The notes beneath the pieces are model-generated. The model searched no databases. It had not been told where the DNA came from and saw only the letters and a program-made list of their open reading frames with translations. 64,000 nt of DNA, taken from assembly GCA_029882915.1 (NCBI GenBank), contig JAOUJZ010000002.1, positions 1 to 64,000 of the forward strand, written 5' to 3'. The stretch's first letter is position 1. Every line of letters begins with the position of its first letter. Positions 9,678-18,925 of this stretch are shown here, piece after piece. The translations under genes were made by a program, and so were the position numbers. Source of the stretch: Gammaproteobacteria bacterium (GTDB taxonomy: Bacteria > Pseudomonadota > Gammaproteobacteria > Nitrosococcales > Methylophagaceae).

Positions 9678-12110
9678 CTACTCCTTAAAGAACCGTCGTA
9701 TTCTGGCAGCGTTTCCAATCACTAATAATGAACTGATCGGCATAGTCACCGCAGCAACTAATGGACTTACCATCGCCATCATCGCCAATGGCACCATAAT
9801 TACATTATAGCTAATCGATAACACTATATTTTGTTTAATAGTTCGTAGGGTTCTACTGGCTAATTGTCTCGCTTCAGCTACGCTATGCAAGTCATTATGT
9901 GATAACACAATATCAGCACTCTCAATTGATACATCCGTACCCGATGCCAGTGCGATACCAATATCGGCCTGGATCAAAGCTGGTGAATCATTCACTCCAT
10001 CCCCCACCATCGCCACCACAGCGCCTTGTTGCTGCAGCAATTTCACCTTTTCAGCTTTATCTTTAGGTAACACTTCCGCCTGACGTTCAATATCGCCTAA
10101 ATCAGCGGTTACAGCTGCAACAACAGATTTTTTATCACCACTTAATACCGTTATTTCAATAGCCTGTTGTTGCAAAGCAGCAATCATTGATTGCGCATCG
10201 CCACGTAATTGATCTGCTAAACCGATAAATCCTGATATCACACCATCAATTGCCACAAAGATACAACTAATGCCTTGCTGTTCCAGTTCTATCACCCGCT
10301 GCTGCCAAAGCTCCTGGCCTTCCACAGCTTGTGCTGATAACCAATTTTGAGTGCCCACAAGTACCTGCTTGTTATCCAACGTTGCCTGCACACCTTGACC
10401 AGGCGATGAAGAAAAGTCAGTAATGGGCAGTAAACTCATTTTCTGCTCAGATGCATGATTAGTAATAGCTTTAGCAATACCGTGTTCTGAGTGTTTTTCT
10501 ACCGATGCTGCCAAAATCAGTAAGTGATCATCCGATAATTCTGGCAATGCCTCAATATCCACAACCTGTAATTGTCCTTCTGTCAGGGTTCCTGTCTTAT
10601 CAAACACAAAATGGGTAGCCTTAGACAATAATTCCAATGCTGCACCTTGTTTGATCAAAATACCATTATTTGCACCAACACCTGTTGCGACGGCGACAGA
10701 CATAGGCGTAGCCAGACCAAATGCACATGGGCAGGTAATAATAAGCACTGACGTGGCTGCCAGTAATGCTTTCTCAAAATCAGTCTGATACCAGTAGGAA
10801 AATGTCAGTGCCGCCAATGACAGCGTGATAATTACAAACCATGGTACGATTCTATCTGCTGTACACTGAATCGGTGCTTTAGATGCCTGAGCATCCTCCA
10901 TCAAAGACACGATCTTAGCTAAGGCTGTATTTCTTAAAACCTGCTGTGCTTTTACTGTAAAAGCACCTTCTCCATTGATACTACCTGCAACAACAGTGTC
11001 ATTAATGGCTTTAGCAACAGGCAATGATTCACCCGTTAACATAGATTCATCTACAGCACTCTGACCATCAACTATCACGCCGTCTACTGGTATCTTTTCA
11101 CCCGGCTTCACTAACAATAGATCACCAATCGTCACTGAGCGAATAGGGACAACTTTAGGATGGCCATCTGTAATAACAGTAGCGAGTCTAGGCTGCAACT
11201 CTAATAACCGACGAGTTGCTGACAAGGCTTGTCGTTTTGAAATTGCTTCAAGATAACGTCCTACCAGTATCACAAACAGGAAATTAACTACAGTATCAAA
11301 ATAGACATCGCCAGTTGTTGCGCCAACTGCTGTTACATAAGTTGAATAACTGTAAGTAGCTGTTGCACCAATCGCTATCGGTAAGTCCATCGTCAAATAA
11401 CGTCGACGTAGCCCTAATATCGCATTACGTAGAAAGGGATAGCCTGAATAGAATAATGTCGGTGTAGCAATAAGAAAGCTTATCCAATGAAACCAGTTTC
11501 TAAACTCACCTTCGTCAGCTCCACTGTATAATGCAATGGTTATCCACATCAGATTCATCATCGCAAAACCAGCAAATGCCATCCGATAAAGTAAGGATCG
11601 ATGTCTTTGAGCCAGACCACCTTCAGCGGTTTCTGGATCAAAGGGAACAGCTGCATAACCTAGCTGTCCTAAGTCATAGAGGACTTCTGACAGCAAAATA
11701 ACTCGATTGTCCCATTTCAAGCGTAATCGTTTTGAAGTTAAATTAACTTCAGCGGAGATCACTCCTTTTATCCTTGCTAATCTGTGCTCAATCAACCATA
11801 CGCAGGCAGCACAATGAATGCCTTCAACTAATAAATGGATAGTTCGTATATCGTTAAGGGTATCGACATAATCGGACTGCACCTCATCTAGGTCATAGGA
11901 TACAAGTTCCGATGGCAACTCTGGGGGTGGGGCTAAGGTTTTCCCTTCTGGTGTTTTTTTGTAAAAACTTTCTAATCCAGAATTATAAATTGTCTGACAG
12001 ACTGTCTGGCAGCCAAAGCAGCAAAACTCACGCTGTTCGCCAGCCATATTCGCAGTAAAACTACCCTCCTGTTCAATGGGTAAGCCACAGTGATAACAAG
12101 TTATAGACAA
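9678..12110 (-). CDS. ccoI: Copper-translocating P1B-type ATPase CcoI
   Basis: 810 residues. The N-terminal cysteine-rich metal-binding region (CYHCG...CCFGCQTVC, residues about 5-42) is followed by an HMA domain with GIHCAAC (about 96-102). Then come eight expected membrane helices with the ion-binding CPC ([11 protein letters not shown]), the phosphorylation motif DKTGTLT, and the hinge [10 protein letters not shown]. This set is typical of the CcoI/FixI group, which exports copper for assembly of the cbb3 CuB site. The only plausible start is a TTG at 12110; an in-frame stop lies 6 nt further upstream. That suggests low expression, as expected for an assembly factor. There is a 72-nt gap to ccoH, and ccoS follows after 4 nt. 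Confidence 0.95.
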   Translation of the reverse strand: MSITCYHCGLPIEQEGSFTANMAGEQREFCCFGCQTVCQTIYNSGLESFYKKTPEGKTLAPPPELPSELVSYDLDEVQSDYVDTLNDIRTIHLLVEGIHCAACVWLIEHRLARIKGVISAEVNLTSKRLRLKWDNRVILLSEVLYDLGQLGYAAVPFDPETAEGGLAQRHRSLLYRMAFAGFAMMNLMWITIALYSGADEGEFRNWFHWISFLIATPTLFYSGYPFLRNAILGLRRRYLTMDLPIAIGATATYSYSTYVTAVGATTGDVYFDTVVNFLFVILVGRYLEAISKRQALSATRRLLELQPRLATVITDGHPKVVPIRSVTIGDLLLVKPGEKIPVDGVIVDGQSAVDESMLTGESLPVAKAINDTVVAGSINGEGAFTVKAQQVLRNTALAKIVSLMEDAQASKAPIQCTADRIVPWFVIITLSLAALTFSYWYQTDFEKALLAATSVLIITCPCAFGLATPMSVAVATGVGANNGILIKQGAALELLSKATHFVFDKTGTLTEGQLQVVDIEALPELSDDHLLILAASVEKHSEHGIAKAITNHASEQKMSLLPITDFSSSPGQGVQATLDNKQVLVGTQNWLSAQAVEGQELWQQRVIELEQQGISCIFVAIDGVISGFIGLADQLRGDAQSMIAALQQQAIEITVLSGDKKSVVAAVTADLGDIERQAEVLPKDKAEKVKLLQQQGAVVAMVGDGVNDSPALIQADIGIALASGTDVSIESADIVLSHNDLHSVAEARQLASRTLRTIKQNIVLSISYNVIMVPLAMMAMVSPLVAAVTMPISSLLVIGNAARIRRFFKE

Positions 12111-12182
12111 GATGAGTTACTGCTCAAATAAACAAGCGCATACCTTATCATAAGGTCGCGAATATCCGTTACCAGGAAGACA

Positions 12183-12686
12183 TTATGGCAAGATGCTAAC
12201 GCGTTTGGTTACAACAAATTCTTGCTCACCTTGTTTGGCGACAACAATCAGATCCCAGATACCAGGTAGGTTAAAACTAACATCAGAAACATACATACCC
12301 GGCATTTTTTTTGACATGTCTACCGAAAAATCAGCTTTAGCATCAGAGGGTCGGTAGGCATTAAATGTAACAGAATCTAAATTTAAACCTACAGAATTTC
12401 TACCCTGAATGAGCACCTCGTAACTTTGAACTTGATTAACCCGGGTATTTGCCGGCACCATAATCATACCGTTCCAACCCAACGATTTTTCCTGCTCAAT
12501 TCGTTTTTGGGTTTCTTCATAACGTTCACCACGTTCATAGAAGTCTTTGACAACTAGGTTAGGTGGTGATTTAAATGCAAGATAGATAAAAATAGCATTG
12601 GCAGTTAAAAAGACCATTAAAAATACCAGCATACCTAACACCCATGGATTTTTTAAAGCTTCACTGTTTTTTTGCGAAATATTCAT
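12183..12686 (-). CDS. ccoH: cbb3 oxidase assembly protein CcoH (FixH family)
   Basis: 167 residues with one N-terminal transmembrane helix (about 15-36; GMLVFLMVFLTANAIFIYLA) and a periplasmic FixH domain. Family features visible are NPWVLG before the helix, the NLVVKDFYERG segment directly after it, and the C-terminal beta-sandwich ending in PGIWDLIVVAKQG. CcoH associates with CcoP/CcoN during assembly of the oxidase. It begins 12 nt downstream of ccoG and is cotranscribed with it. Confidence 0.92.
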   Translation of the reverse strand: MNISQKNSEALKNPWVLGMLVFLMVFLTANAIFIYLAFKSPPNLVVKDFYERGERYEETQKRIEQEKSLGWNGMIMVPANTRVNQVQSYEVLIQGRNSVGLNLDSVTFNAYRPSDAKADFSVDMSKKMPGMYVSDVSFNLPGIWDLIVVAKQGEQEFVVTKRVSILP

Positions 12687-12698
12687 AATTTTCCCAAA

Positions 12699-14114
12699 TC
12701 ACTTTGGCCCTATAAACATACTTTTATAACGTACTGTTATATTCGAATTGGTTAAAACTTTTCCCTTAAATATGATTGGGACAAGACTCTTATTTAATTG
12801 TTCATCTGGAACGCGAACTAATGCCGTCACAGGAATCACCTTACCCGGCTCAACGGTCATTTCATTCAAGCCATGCAGAGTTGCACCTTCAAGTCCCTCA
12901 ATACTAAATCTGAGTGTCATGACCTCTTTCGTTTTATTCAACAATTTAACAGTATATTTATTTTGAATAGAACCATCACTTAATCGAACAAACACGGGCT
13001 GTCTATCATGTACCACCTTAAATTCGGTTGGTGATAGATTGGCAAAGCCATAAATAACGCCAGATAAAGCCGTCAGAAGAATCAAACTATAAATAATGAC
13101 TCTAGGTCGTTTATATAGTGGAACAGTCTTAGCGTTATGATGCAGTTCCTTATAGGATGCATAACGAATCAATCCTCTAGGCTGCTGGGTTTTATCCATA
13201 ATACTGTCGCAGGCATCTATACATATACCACAGGTAATACAGCCTTCTTGCTGACCTTTTCGTATATCAATTCCAGTAGGACAAACTGCCACACAAACAT
13301 TGCAATCGACACAACTTCCTTTTGATTGCTGATGTTGGCCTTTTTTTAACTTACCTCTAGGTTCACCACGCTCTGCGTCATAAGAGGGGAGTATCGTGTC
13401 TTGGTCATACATCACACCTTGCAATCGCGCATAAGGACATAACCAGAAACAGACCTGTTCACGCATAAAACCAGCAAAGCCATACGTGCCAGCAGTAAAC
13501 ATACCTAAAACAATCCAGGCAGGTAATGGTGCCTGCAAAGTAAAGTAGTCATACCAGAGCTTAAATGCATCAGTAAACCAGGCTGCGAACGAAACTCCTG
13601 TTAATAGAGCGATTGCTAACCACAAACTGTGTTTAGTAACTTTACGAACGAGCTTATCAAATGACCACGGCGAATTATTAAACTTCGTCGCCTTCTGTGG
13701 TGTATTACCTTCTAATTTGGCCTCTATTAATGTATAGATATCAGTCCACACTGTCTGGAAGCAAAAATAACCACAAAATACACGACCGGCAATGCTCGTG
13801 ACTGCTGCAAGCAAAATTGCAAAAAAGAGCAAGGTCAGCGATAACATCCAAATGTCTTGCGGATACACTGTAATATGAAAAAAATTAAACTGCCGATTAG
13901 GGAGATCAAACAAAATAGCCTGAGCACCATTCCAGCGCAGATAAGGACCTAGGAAGAAAACTAACCAGATAGACATTCCAAACCATTTAAGTCTGCGAAA
14001 ACGTCCTGCTAGCCGTTTAGCGACAATTTTAATACCACCTGTATTTACATGCCAGTCAGACACTTCGTCATAAATGTCGTCAACATTGGTAATTTTATTT
14101 GCTTCTTCGTTCAC
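12699..14114 (-). CDS. ccoG: Membrane iron-sulfur protein CcoG (RdxA/FixG)
   Basis: 471 residues, the usual length. Several transmembrane helices lie in the first 220 residues, with GRVFCGYFCFQTVW and CFWLCPYARLQG characteristic of the NapH/CcoG group. These are followed by two 4Fe-4S ferredoxin motifs (CVDCNVCVAVCP and CITCGICIDACD). The C-terminal part is an Ig-like periplasmic domain (FixG_C). CcoG is proposed to reduce Cu(II) for cbb3 assembly. The start is a GTG (14114) with a weak ribosome site. A strong terminator upstream (14211-14240) separates it from the structural operon, so ccoGHIS probably has its own promoter in the interval 14115-14210. Confidence 0.95.
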   Translation of the reverse strand: MNEEANKITNVDDIYDEVSDWHVNTGGIKIVAKRLAGRFRRLKWFGMSIWLVFFLGPYLRWNGAQAILFDLPNRQFNFFHITVYPQDIWMLSLTLLFFAILLAAVTSIAGRVFCGYFCFQTVWTDIYTLIEAKLEGNTPQKATKFNNSPWSFDKLVRKVTKHSLWLAIALLTGVSFAAWFTDAFKLWYDYFTLQAPLPAWIVLGMFTAGTYGFAGFMREQVCFWLCPYARLQGVMYDQDTILPSYDAERGEPRGKLKKGQHQQSKGSCVDCNVCVAVCPTGIDIRKGQQEGCITCGICIDACDSIMDKTQQPRGLIRYASYKELHHNAKTVPLYKRPRVIIYSLILLTALSGVIYGFANLSPTEFKVVHDRQPVFVRLSDGSIQNKYTVKLLNKTKEVMTLRFSIEGLEGATLHGLNEMTVEPGKVIPVTALVRVPDEQLNKSLVPIIFKGKVLTNSNITVRYKSMFIGPK

Positions 14115-14210
14115 ACATTCAAATTCTTAGCGGTAAAAACATATGGCATTGTACCATGGTTTTTTTAATATAATCATTTACTTATTAGTAAAGCAAGTCA
14201 GTTTTTTAAC

Positions 14211-14240
14211 AAAAAAGCCGGCAATAATGCCGGCTTTTTT
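14211..14240. terminator. Intrinsic terminator after the 38-codon ORF, before ccoG
   Basis: Perfect stem AAAAAAGCCGGC / GCCGGCTTTTTT with a 6-nt loop. T runs occur on both strands, so it can act in either direction. For leftward transcription it ends the unit ccoNOQP plus the small ORF. Confidence 0.9.
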
Positions 14241-14259
14241 GTATATCTTGTCATGAAAA

Positions 14260-14376
14260 TTAGTCGTCAGATTTATTGTCCATGTTTTTGATAATGTTAT
14301 AACCAATCACGGCACCGACAATGATAGTAATGACTACACTAGCAATAGTACCAATTACGACAGCATCAATTTGCAT
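14260..14376 (-). CDS. 38-residue single-helix membrane protein in the cbb3 operon (candidate CcoM-like subunit)
   Basis: Short ORF from ATG at 14376 to TAA at 14260-14262. A good ribosome site (TTAGGAG, 7 nt before the ATG) supports translation. The product starts MQIDAVVIG, has one hydrophobic helix (about residues 5-29) and ends in a charged tail KNMDNKSDD. It sits downstream of ccoP and upstream of ccoG, in the place where most gammaproteobacteria have nothing annotated. The cbb3 oxidase of Pseudomonas stutzeri contains a small one-helix subunit, CcoM, of about the same size, and the N-terminal MxxDxVV pattern is similar as I remember it. That identity is inference. It is followed by a terminator and preceded by a hairpin. 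Confidence 0.72.
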   Translation of the reverse strand: MQIDAVVIGTIASVVITIIVGAVIGYNIIKNMDNKSDD

Positions 14377-14397
14377 TTTTATACTCCTAACCGAAAA

Positions 14398-14419
14398 CCC
14401 CAGCTATGTTTAGCTGGGG
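14398..14419 (-). terminator. Hairpin with short T run between ccoP and the 38-codon ORF
   Basis: Perfect 9-bp stem CCCCAGCTA / TAGCTGGGG with a 4-nt loop. Read leftward it is followed by TTTT, so it can act as a partial terminator or a processing/stabilising stem that sets a lower or higher level of the small ORF relative to ccoNOQP. Confidence 0.7.
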
Positions 14420-14431
14420 CATCATTAATAA

Positions 14432-15391
14432 TTATTGACCACCACCAAATTGGTGAACATAAACAGCCAGCTTTTTAATTTCAGTTTCAGTTAATCGCTC
14501 GCCCTCATCGCCTTCTAACTCATCAGACCAATCAATATCATTAGGATCTTCATCGTCAGCAATAGCATCCGCTCTAACTTGTAGCATAATGGCTAGCTTT
14601 TCGCTCCATTGTGGCATTACTGCGACGCGCGTTTGTGGATCAGAAGCATCATTCACACCATGAAGAATTGTGTGACGAATTTGATCTTCATCACCAGAAA
14701 AGCGCCAGATTTTATCCGTCAAATTCGCAGATCCCATGGCCTTAATGCCTTTAGCATCAGCGCCATGACAAGCAAAACATCCTTTAGATGTGTATAAAGC
14801 CATGCCAGCTTCATTCTGTATGCCATTTGAACTATCTACAACAAACTTCACTAATTGATCCACTTCATCAGTATTAAGTAATTTTTCATGGGCAGGCATC
14901 ATTCCAGCACGACCCTTGGCAATACTCATCATTATATCGTTAACTGAACCACCAAATAACCAATCATCATCAGAAAGATTTGGGTAACCCGCACCTTCTG
15001 CTGGTGCACCACCAGTACCATGACAGGCAGCACAGTTGTCACCAAAAAGTACTTTACTTGAGCCAATGGCATAGTTCAGCATTTCTTGATCTGCCAGAAT
15101 CTCTTCGGCAGTCATTGCAGCTAGCTTATCCTCAAATGGAGCCCGCTTAGCTTCAACTTTTGCCAGATCTTCCTTGTACTCTTTGATCATAGTCCAGCCT
15201 AACAAGCCTTTTGTGCTTTCATTAACTAAAGGTAATGATGGATACAAAATAAAATACACAATAACCAGCAAGCCACTTAACCAAAGTGAATTTAACCACC
15301 AACGTGGGCATGGATTATTTAATTCCTTAATACCATCCCACTCATGGCCTGTGTCAGACACCTGATTAGGATTATTTTTATTATCTGCCAT
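14432..15391 (-). CDS. ccoP: cbb3 cytochrome oxidase diheme subunit CcoP
   Basis: 319 residues. The N-terminal cytoplasmic segment carries DGIKELNNPCPRWW, the CcoP signature, followed by a membrane helix (about 33-52). Two class I cytochrome c domains follow, with heme motifs CAACH (about residue 128) and CFACH (about 205) and distal methionines in GMMPAH and VAVMPQW. It is the electron-entry subunit of the high-affinity oxidase. A GGAG ribosome site overlaps the ccoQ stop. Upstream come ccoN, ccoO and ccoQ. Confidence 0.97.
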   Translation of the reverse strand: MADNKNNPNQVSDTGHEWDGIKELNNPCPRWWLNSLWLSGLLVIVYFILYPSLPLVNESTKGLLGWTMIKEYKEDLAKVEAKRAPFEDKLAAMTAEEILADQEMLNYAIGSSKVLFGDNCAACHGTGGAPAEGAGYPNLSDDDWLFGGSVNDIMMSIAKGRAGMMPAHEKLLNTDEVDQLVKFVVDSSNGIQNEAGMALYTSKGCFACHGADAKGIKAMGSANLTDKIWRFSGDEDQIRHTILHGVNDASDPQTRVAVMPQWSEKLAIMLQVRADAIADDEDPNDIDWSDELEGDEGERLTETEIKKLAVYVHQFGGGQ

Positions 15392-15392
15392 C

Positions 15393-15593
15393 TTAATTCT
15401 CCGCGTTCATCTCGTCATCGTTTATAGGCATGGTGCGATGTGACTCCAGACTTTCTTTATTTTTTGGATTATAAACCCAATAAAAGACTCCAATCATCAA
15501 CACAAAAATAACAACTGTTATCACCAGCCCAAACCAGTCTGTTCCGGTCATCGCACTCCAATCAGTATGAAAATACTCTTGAAGTTTAGTCAC
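15393..15593 (-). CDS. ccoQ: cbb3 oxidase small subunit CcoQ
   Basis: 66 residues with one transmembrane helix (about 20-42) and the FixQ/CcoQ-like sequence [18 protein letters not shown] just after it. It has a GTG start (15593) that overlaps the end of ccoO by 8 nt, and it stops 1 nt before the ccoP ATG. CcoQ helps keep the assembled complex stable. The N-terminus is about 10 residues longer than in many CcoQ. Confidence 0.9.
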   Translation of the reverse strand: MTKLQEYFHTDWSAMTGTDWFGLVITVVIFVLMIGVFYWVYNPKNKESLESHRTMPINDDEMNAEN

Positions 15594-16266
15594 GATAATC
15601 TCTGCCTGGCTCGAATTTAATCATAGTTCCTAATACCTGAAGGTAAGCAACTAAAGCCTGCATTTCAGTTTTCCCTTCAACTGATGCTGCCGCTGATTTA
15701 ATTTCTTCATCAGTGTATGGGACACCCAATACTTTCATTGCCTTCAAACGTTTCTCAATACCAGGACCGTTGATAGTTGCATCATCTAGCCATGGATAAC
15801 GAGGCATAACAGATTCAGGTACAACAGAACGTGGATCACGCAAATGTTGAATATGCCATGCGTCTGAATACTTACCGCCCAGACGAGCAATGTCTGGTCC
15901 AGTACGCTTAGAACCCCATTGGAAAGGATGATCATATTTAGATTCAACTGCTAGTGAATAATGACCATAACGATCTTTCTCATCACGGAAAGGACGAATC
16001 ATTTGAGAATGACACAAATAACACCCTTCACGTTGATATACATCCCGACCAGCCAACTCCAGTGCTGTATAGGGACGCACACCTGATAGCTCTTCATATT
16101 CAGGGTGAGCCTTGTCTTCAAAGGTAGTATCAAGATAGAACAGTGGCACAATTTCCACGATACCACCTACTGACACAATAATGGCTGTTGCCAAAATCAG
16201 TGCCCAGATATTTTTTTCCAGTTTTTCCTGAAAGGTTACTGGTTCATTTGAATTATGATTAGACAT
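15586..16266 (-). CDS. ccoO: cbb3 oxidase monoheme subunit CcoO
   Basis: 226 residues. It has an N-terminal membrane anchor (about 17-40), the conserved [23 protein letters not shown] with its c-type heme motif CYLCH (about residue 82), and the axial Met in SVMPRYPWL. It accepts electrons from CcoP and passes them to CcoN. AAAGGAG lies before the ATG. The gene starts 11 nt after ccoN. Confidence 0.97.
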   Translation of the reverse strand: MSNHNSNEPVTFQEKLEKNIWALILATAIIVSVGGIVEIVPLFYLDTTFEDKAHPEYEELSGVRPYTALELAGRDVYQREGCYLCHSQMIRPFRDEKDRYGHYSLAVESKYDHPFQWGSKRTGPDIARLGGKYSDAWHIQHLRDPRSVVPESVMPRYPWLDDATINGPGIEKRLKAMKVLGVPYTDEEIKSAAASVEGKTEMQALVAYLQVLGTMIKFEPGRDYRD

Positions 16267-16277
16267 GCCAGTCTCCT

Positions 16278-17702
16278 TTAAATGCTAGCTGCAGTTGCCA
16301 TCTGTGGAGATGGGTTAGCAATGGCTTTACGAATGGTTACAGTAATGTTGTACAACATCACACAGGCACCTAGGAAGAAGATCAAGCCGCCTGCTGCACG
16401 CATTGCATAATACGGATGCATTTGAGCAACTGACTCTACAAACGTATAAGCCAAGTTACCGTAATCGTCGTAAGCACGCCACATTAGACCCTGCATGATG
16501 CCAGAGACCCACATCGCAGTGATGTATATAGCAGTACCAATGGTCGCCATCCAGAAGTGTAAGTTAACTAATTTAACTGAGTAAATAGTCGTGCCCCAGA
16601 GGCGTTCTACCATGTGATAAATCGCACCAATAGAAACCATTGCCACCCAGCCTAATGCACCTGCATGTACGTGACCGATAGTCCAATCAGTATAATGTGA
16701 CAAGGCATTAACAGTTTTTGATGACATAACCGGACCTTCAAAGGTCGACATGGCATAGAAAGCCAGCGACACAATCAGGAACCGCAAAATATAGTCGGTA
16801 CGCAATTTATCCCATGCACCACTTAAGGTAAACATACCGTTAATCGCACCACCCCATGAAGGAATGATCATCGCTAATGAAATAGCCGCGCCAAGCGAAC
16901 CTGTCCAGTCTGGTAATGCTGTGTATTGTAGATGGTGAGCACCTAACCATACATAACCGAATGTGAGTGCCCAGAAATGAACTACTGATAAGCGGTATGA
17001 ATAAACAGGGCGATTAGCTTGCTTAGGAACAAAATAATACATGATGCCAAGGAAGCCAGCTGTCAGGAAGAAACCAACTGCATTATGGCCCCACCACCAT
17101 TGAATCATTGCATCTTGTACGCCAGCAAAGATTGAGTAGGATTTAAACAGTTCAACCGGAATAGCCAGACTGTTCACAACATGCAGATAAGTCACCATAA
17201 TCATCATTGCTAGGAAGAACCAGTTAGCAACATAGATATGTGAAACCTTGCGGATAGATAAGGTCATAATGAAGTTAAAGCTATATGCCAACCAGACAAC
17301 TGCAATTAGAATATCTAATGGCCATTCCAGTTCAGCATATTCTTTCGCTTGTGTGATACCTAATGGTAGCGAAATTACAGCACCGACGATAACAAGATTC
17401 CAGCCCCAAAACGTGAACCACGCCAGTTTATCACTCCACAATCGCACACCAGATGTACGCTGCACTATGTAATAAGCTGTTGCCATTAGCGTCGAGCCAC
17501 CAAACGCAAAAATAACCGCATTAGTGTGTAATGGACGTAATCGCCCAAAACTAATGTATGGATTATCAAAGTTCAAAACTGGCCAAGCCAATTCTGAAGC
17601 TATGTATACACCGATACCGGTACCGACTACCAAATAGACAACCGCCATATAGGCGAACCATTTGACTATTTCAAAACTGTATTGCTGTTGTTCCGCTTGC
17701 AT
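16278..17702 (-). CDS. ccoN: cbb3 cytochrome oxidase catalytic subunit CcoN
   Basis: 474 residues from the ATG at 17702 ([11 protein letters not shown]). The frame is open for 7 more codons, but AAGG is well placed for this ATG. About 12 membrane helices. The heme and CuB histidines are visible in [24 protein letters not shown] and [12 protein letters not shown], and the catalytic Tyr region in [12 protein letters not shown]. It reduces oxygen at very low concentration and pumps protons. It is the first gene of ccoNOQP. The upstream 390 bp carry a perfect palindrome (17834-17858) that could bind an FNR/Anr-like oxygen regulator. Confidence 0.97.
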   Translation of the reverse strand: MQAEQQQYSFEIVKWFAYMAVVYLVVGTGIGVYIASELAWPVLNFDNPYISFGRLRPLHTNAVIFAFGGSTLMATAYYIVQRTSGVRLWSDKLAWFTFWGWNLVIVGAVISLPLGITQAKEYAELEWPLDILIAVVWLAYSFNFIMTLSIRKVSHIYVANWFFLAMMIMVTYLHVVNSLAIPVELFKSYSIFAGVQDAMIQWWWGHNAVGFFLTAGFLGIMYYFVPKQANRPVYSYRLSVVHFWALTFGYVWLGAHHLQYTALPDWTGSLGAAISLAMIIPSWGGAINGMFTLSGAWDKLRTDYILRFLIVSLAFYAMSTFEGPVMSSKTVNALSHYTDWTIGHVHAGALGWVAMVSIGAIYHMVERLWGTTIYSVKLVNLHFWMATIGTAIYITAMWVSGIMQGLMWRAYDDYGNLAYTFVESVAQMHPYYAMRAAGGLIFFLGACVMLYNITVTIRKAIANPSPQMATAASI

Positions 17703-18093
17703 AGCGATCACACCTTCTCTCAATGAAAAAACCTATCGCCACTTTATGTCTATCTTGGTGGCGACCCATTCCATCACGCTTAAATCAATAAAGCTCACTG
17801 TAATACACAAATTATTTTTGTCAGTTTTTACTGATTGTTTGATTTTAGATCAAACAATACGTCATAAGCCCTAACTAATCGTTATTTGCCTTATTCATAC
17901 ACGTAGACAGCAATTGTCCTCACTTCAATCTCAGAGGTCAAGCACCAATAAAACAGACCTTTTTTATCTGATTTAAAATCTCTCAGTAAATCATAATTTT
18001 ATAGCAATAACAGATAAAATATTTACCTATTAATAAACCATATAATATGTAGTGGATTGGCTGGTTTGCGTTGTATTTGAAGTGGTTAAAGGC
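17703..18093. other. Intergenic region upstream of ccoN
   Basis: About 390 bp without a convincing gene, between the Mth938-like gene and ccoN. The only clear structure is the 25-bp palindrome at 17834-17858. A -10-like AATAAT at about 17812-17817 (minus strand) lies at the distance expected for an activator bound at the palindrome. The rest is AT-rich with no repeat, tRNA or terminator that I can see. Confidence 0.6.
17834..17858 (-). promoter_or_regulatory. Perfect inverted repeat, candidate FNR/Anr-type operator of ccoNOQP
   Basis: Arms ATTGTTTGAT and ATCAAACAAT are perfect 10-bp inverted repeats around the 5-nt centre TTTAG. The inner TTGAT...ATCAA halves are those of FNR/Anr sites, but FNR sites have a 4-nt centre and this one has 5. 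It lies about 145 nt before the ccoN start codon, and a -10-like AATAAT lies about 31 nt downstream of its centre, the class II activator geometry. An operator is likely; the regulator is inferred. Confidence 0.55.
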
Positions 18094-18480
18094 TTAATCG
18101 AAGTTAACTGCAAGCACTACATTTCGCCCTTCAGCTACCAATAAATTGAATGTCCGACATGCAGGCCCCAACAACATAGCCTCAACCCCAATTGCTTGGT
18201 CGACAAATTTTACTGTTATTTCGGGGGAAACATGTTCGCTAAAACCCTGTGTCAAAATCAACACTTCTGGCTCAAGACTTTTAAAATAACCTATATCACA
18301 CATCGAAAGGTCTGCGATACGATTTATTGGCCAATCGGTAATAAGTTGATCAGGGGTTAGAATCAGACTTGACCGTATTATTAGCAAGTCTGAATCATTT
18401 TTGGGTTTTATGACAACAGAGCTATCGTCATATGCATGTATTTGGTTAGCTCCAACAGGAGCTTCCAGACTGAACTTCAC
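18094..18480 (-). CDS. Mth938-like domain protein (DUF498 family)
   Basis: 128 residues, GTG start at 18480 (an in-frame stop lies just upstream). The sequence has the family phrases FKSLEPEVLILTQG, AIGVEAMLLGPACRTFN and LVAEGRNVVLAV, which characterise the Mth938 fold shared with mitochondrial assembly factor NDUFAF3. Biochemical function is unknown in bacteria. It follows ihfB after 12 nt and so probably shares its transcript. It is the last gene before the ccoN control region. Confidence 0.85.
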   Translation of the reverse strand: MKFSLEAPVGANQIHAYDDSSVVIKPKNDSDLLIIRSSLILTPDQLITDWPINRIADLSMCDIGYFKSLEPEVLILTQGFSEHVSPEITVKFVDQAIGVEAMLLGPACRTFNLLVAEGRNVVLAVNFD

Positions 18481-18492
18481 GGAATATCAGGA

Positions 18493-18789
18493 TTAGCTTG
18501 CAAATCCAGCAGCATTATTCACACGGTCACGCAATTCTTTGCCTGGCTTAAAGTGTGGCACATATTTTTCATCCAGTGTTACTGACTCACCACTTTTTGG
18601 GTTTCGACCTACGCGTGCAGGCCTATGGTGCAATGTAAAACTGCCAAAACCGCGAATTTCAATTCGGTCACCACCTGAAAGATTTTCGCTCATTTGCTCA
18701 AGTATTAGCTTTACTGCAAGCTCCACATCACGATAGTTTAACAATGATTGTCTTTCAGACAATATTTCAATCAAATCTGACTTTGTCAT
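18493..18789 (-). CDS. ihfB: Integration host factor subunit beta
   Basis: 98 residues. It begins [13 protein letters not shown] and has the DNA-binding arm [22 protein letters not shown] and the tail [15 protein letters not shown], both diagnostic of IHF-beta. It pairs with IHF-alpha to bend DNA sharply. IHF normally assists sigma-54 promoters, which are present here at glnA and ntrB. It follows rpsA, the usual gammaproteobacterial order, but a terminator lies between them, so it may be mostly transcribed from its own promoter in 18790-18880. Confidence 0.96.
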   Translation of the reverse strand: MTKSDLIEILSERQSLLNYRDVELAVKLILEQMSENLSGGDRIEIRGFGSFTLHHRPARVGRNPKSGESVTLDEKYVPHFKPGKELRDRVNNAAGFAS

Positions 18790-18875
18790 ATCACTAAATC
18801 CTTAGAATCAACATTACACTGTCGGTTCGGTTTTTGTCCAACCTGATTCAAGCTACAGGGTTGTTCTCTTTTTAG

Positions 18876-18913
18876 TAAAAATTAGGCACCCAGACTTACG
18901 TCTAGGTGCCTAA
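18876..18913 (-). terminator. Intrinsic terminator of rpsA
   Basis: Long stem TTAGGCACC(T/C)AGAC... pairing 18882-18895 with 18900-18913, followed on the minus strand by TTTTT. It starts 12 nt after the rpsA stop codon. Confidence 0.85.
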
Positions 18914-18925
18914 ACTTCAATACTA

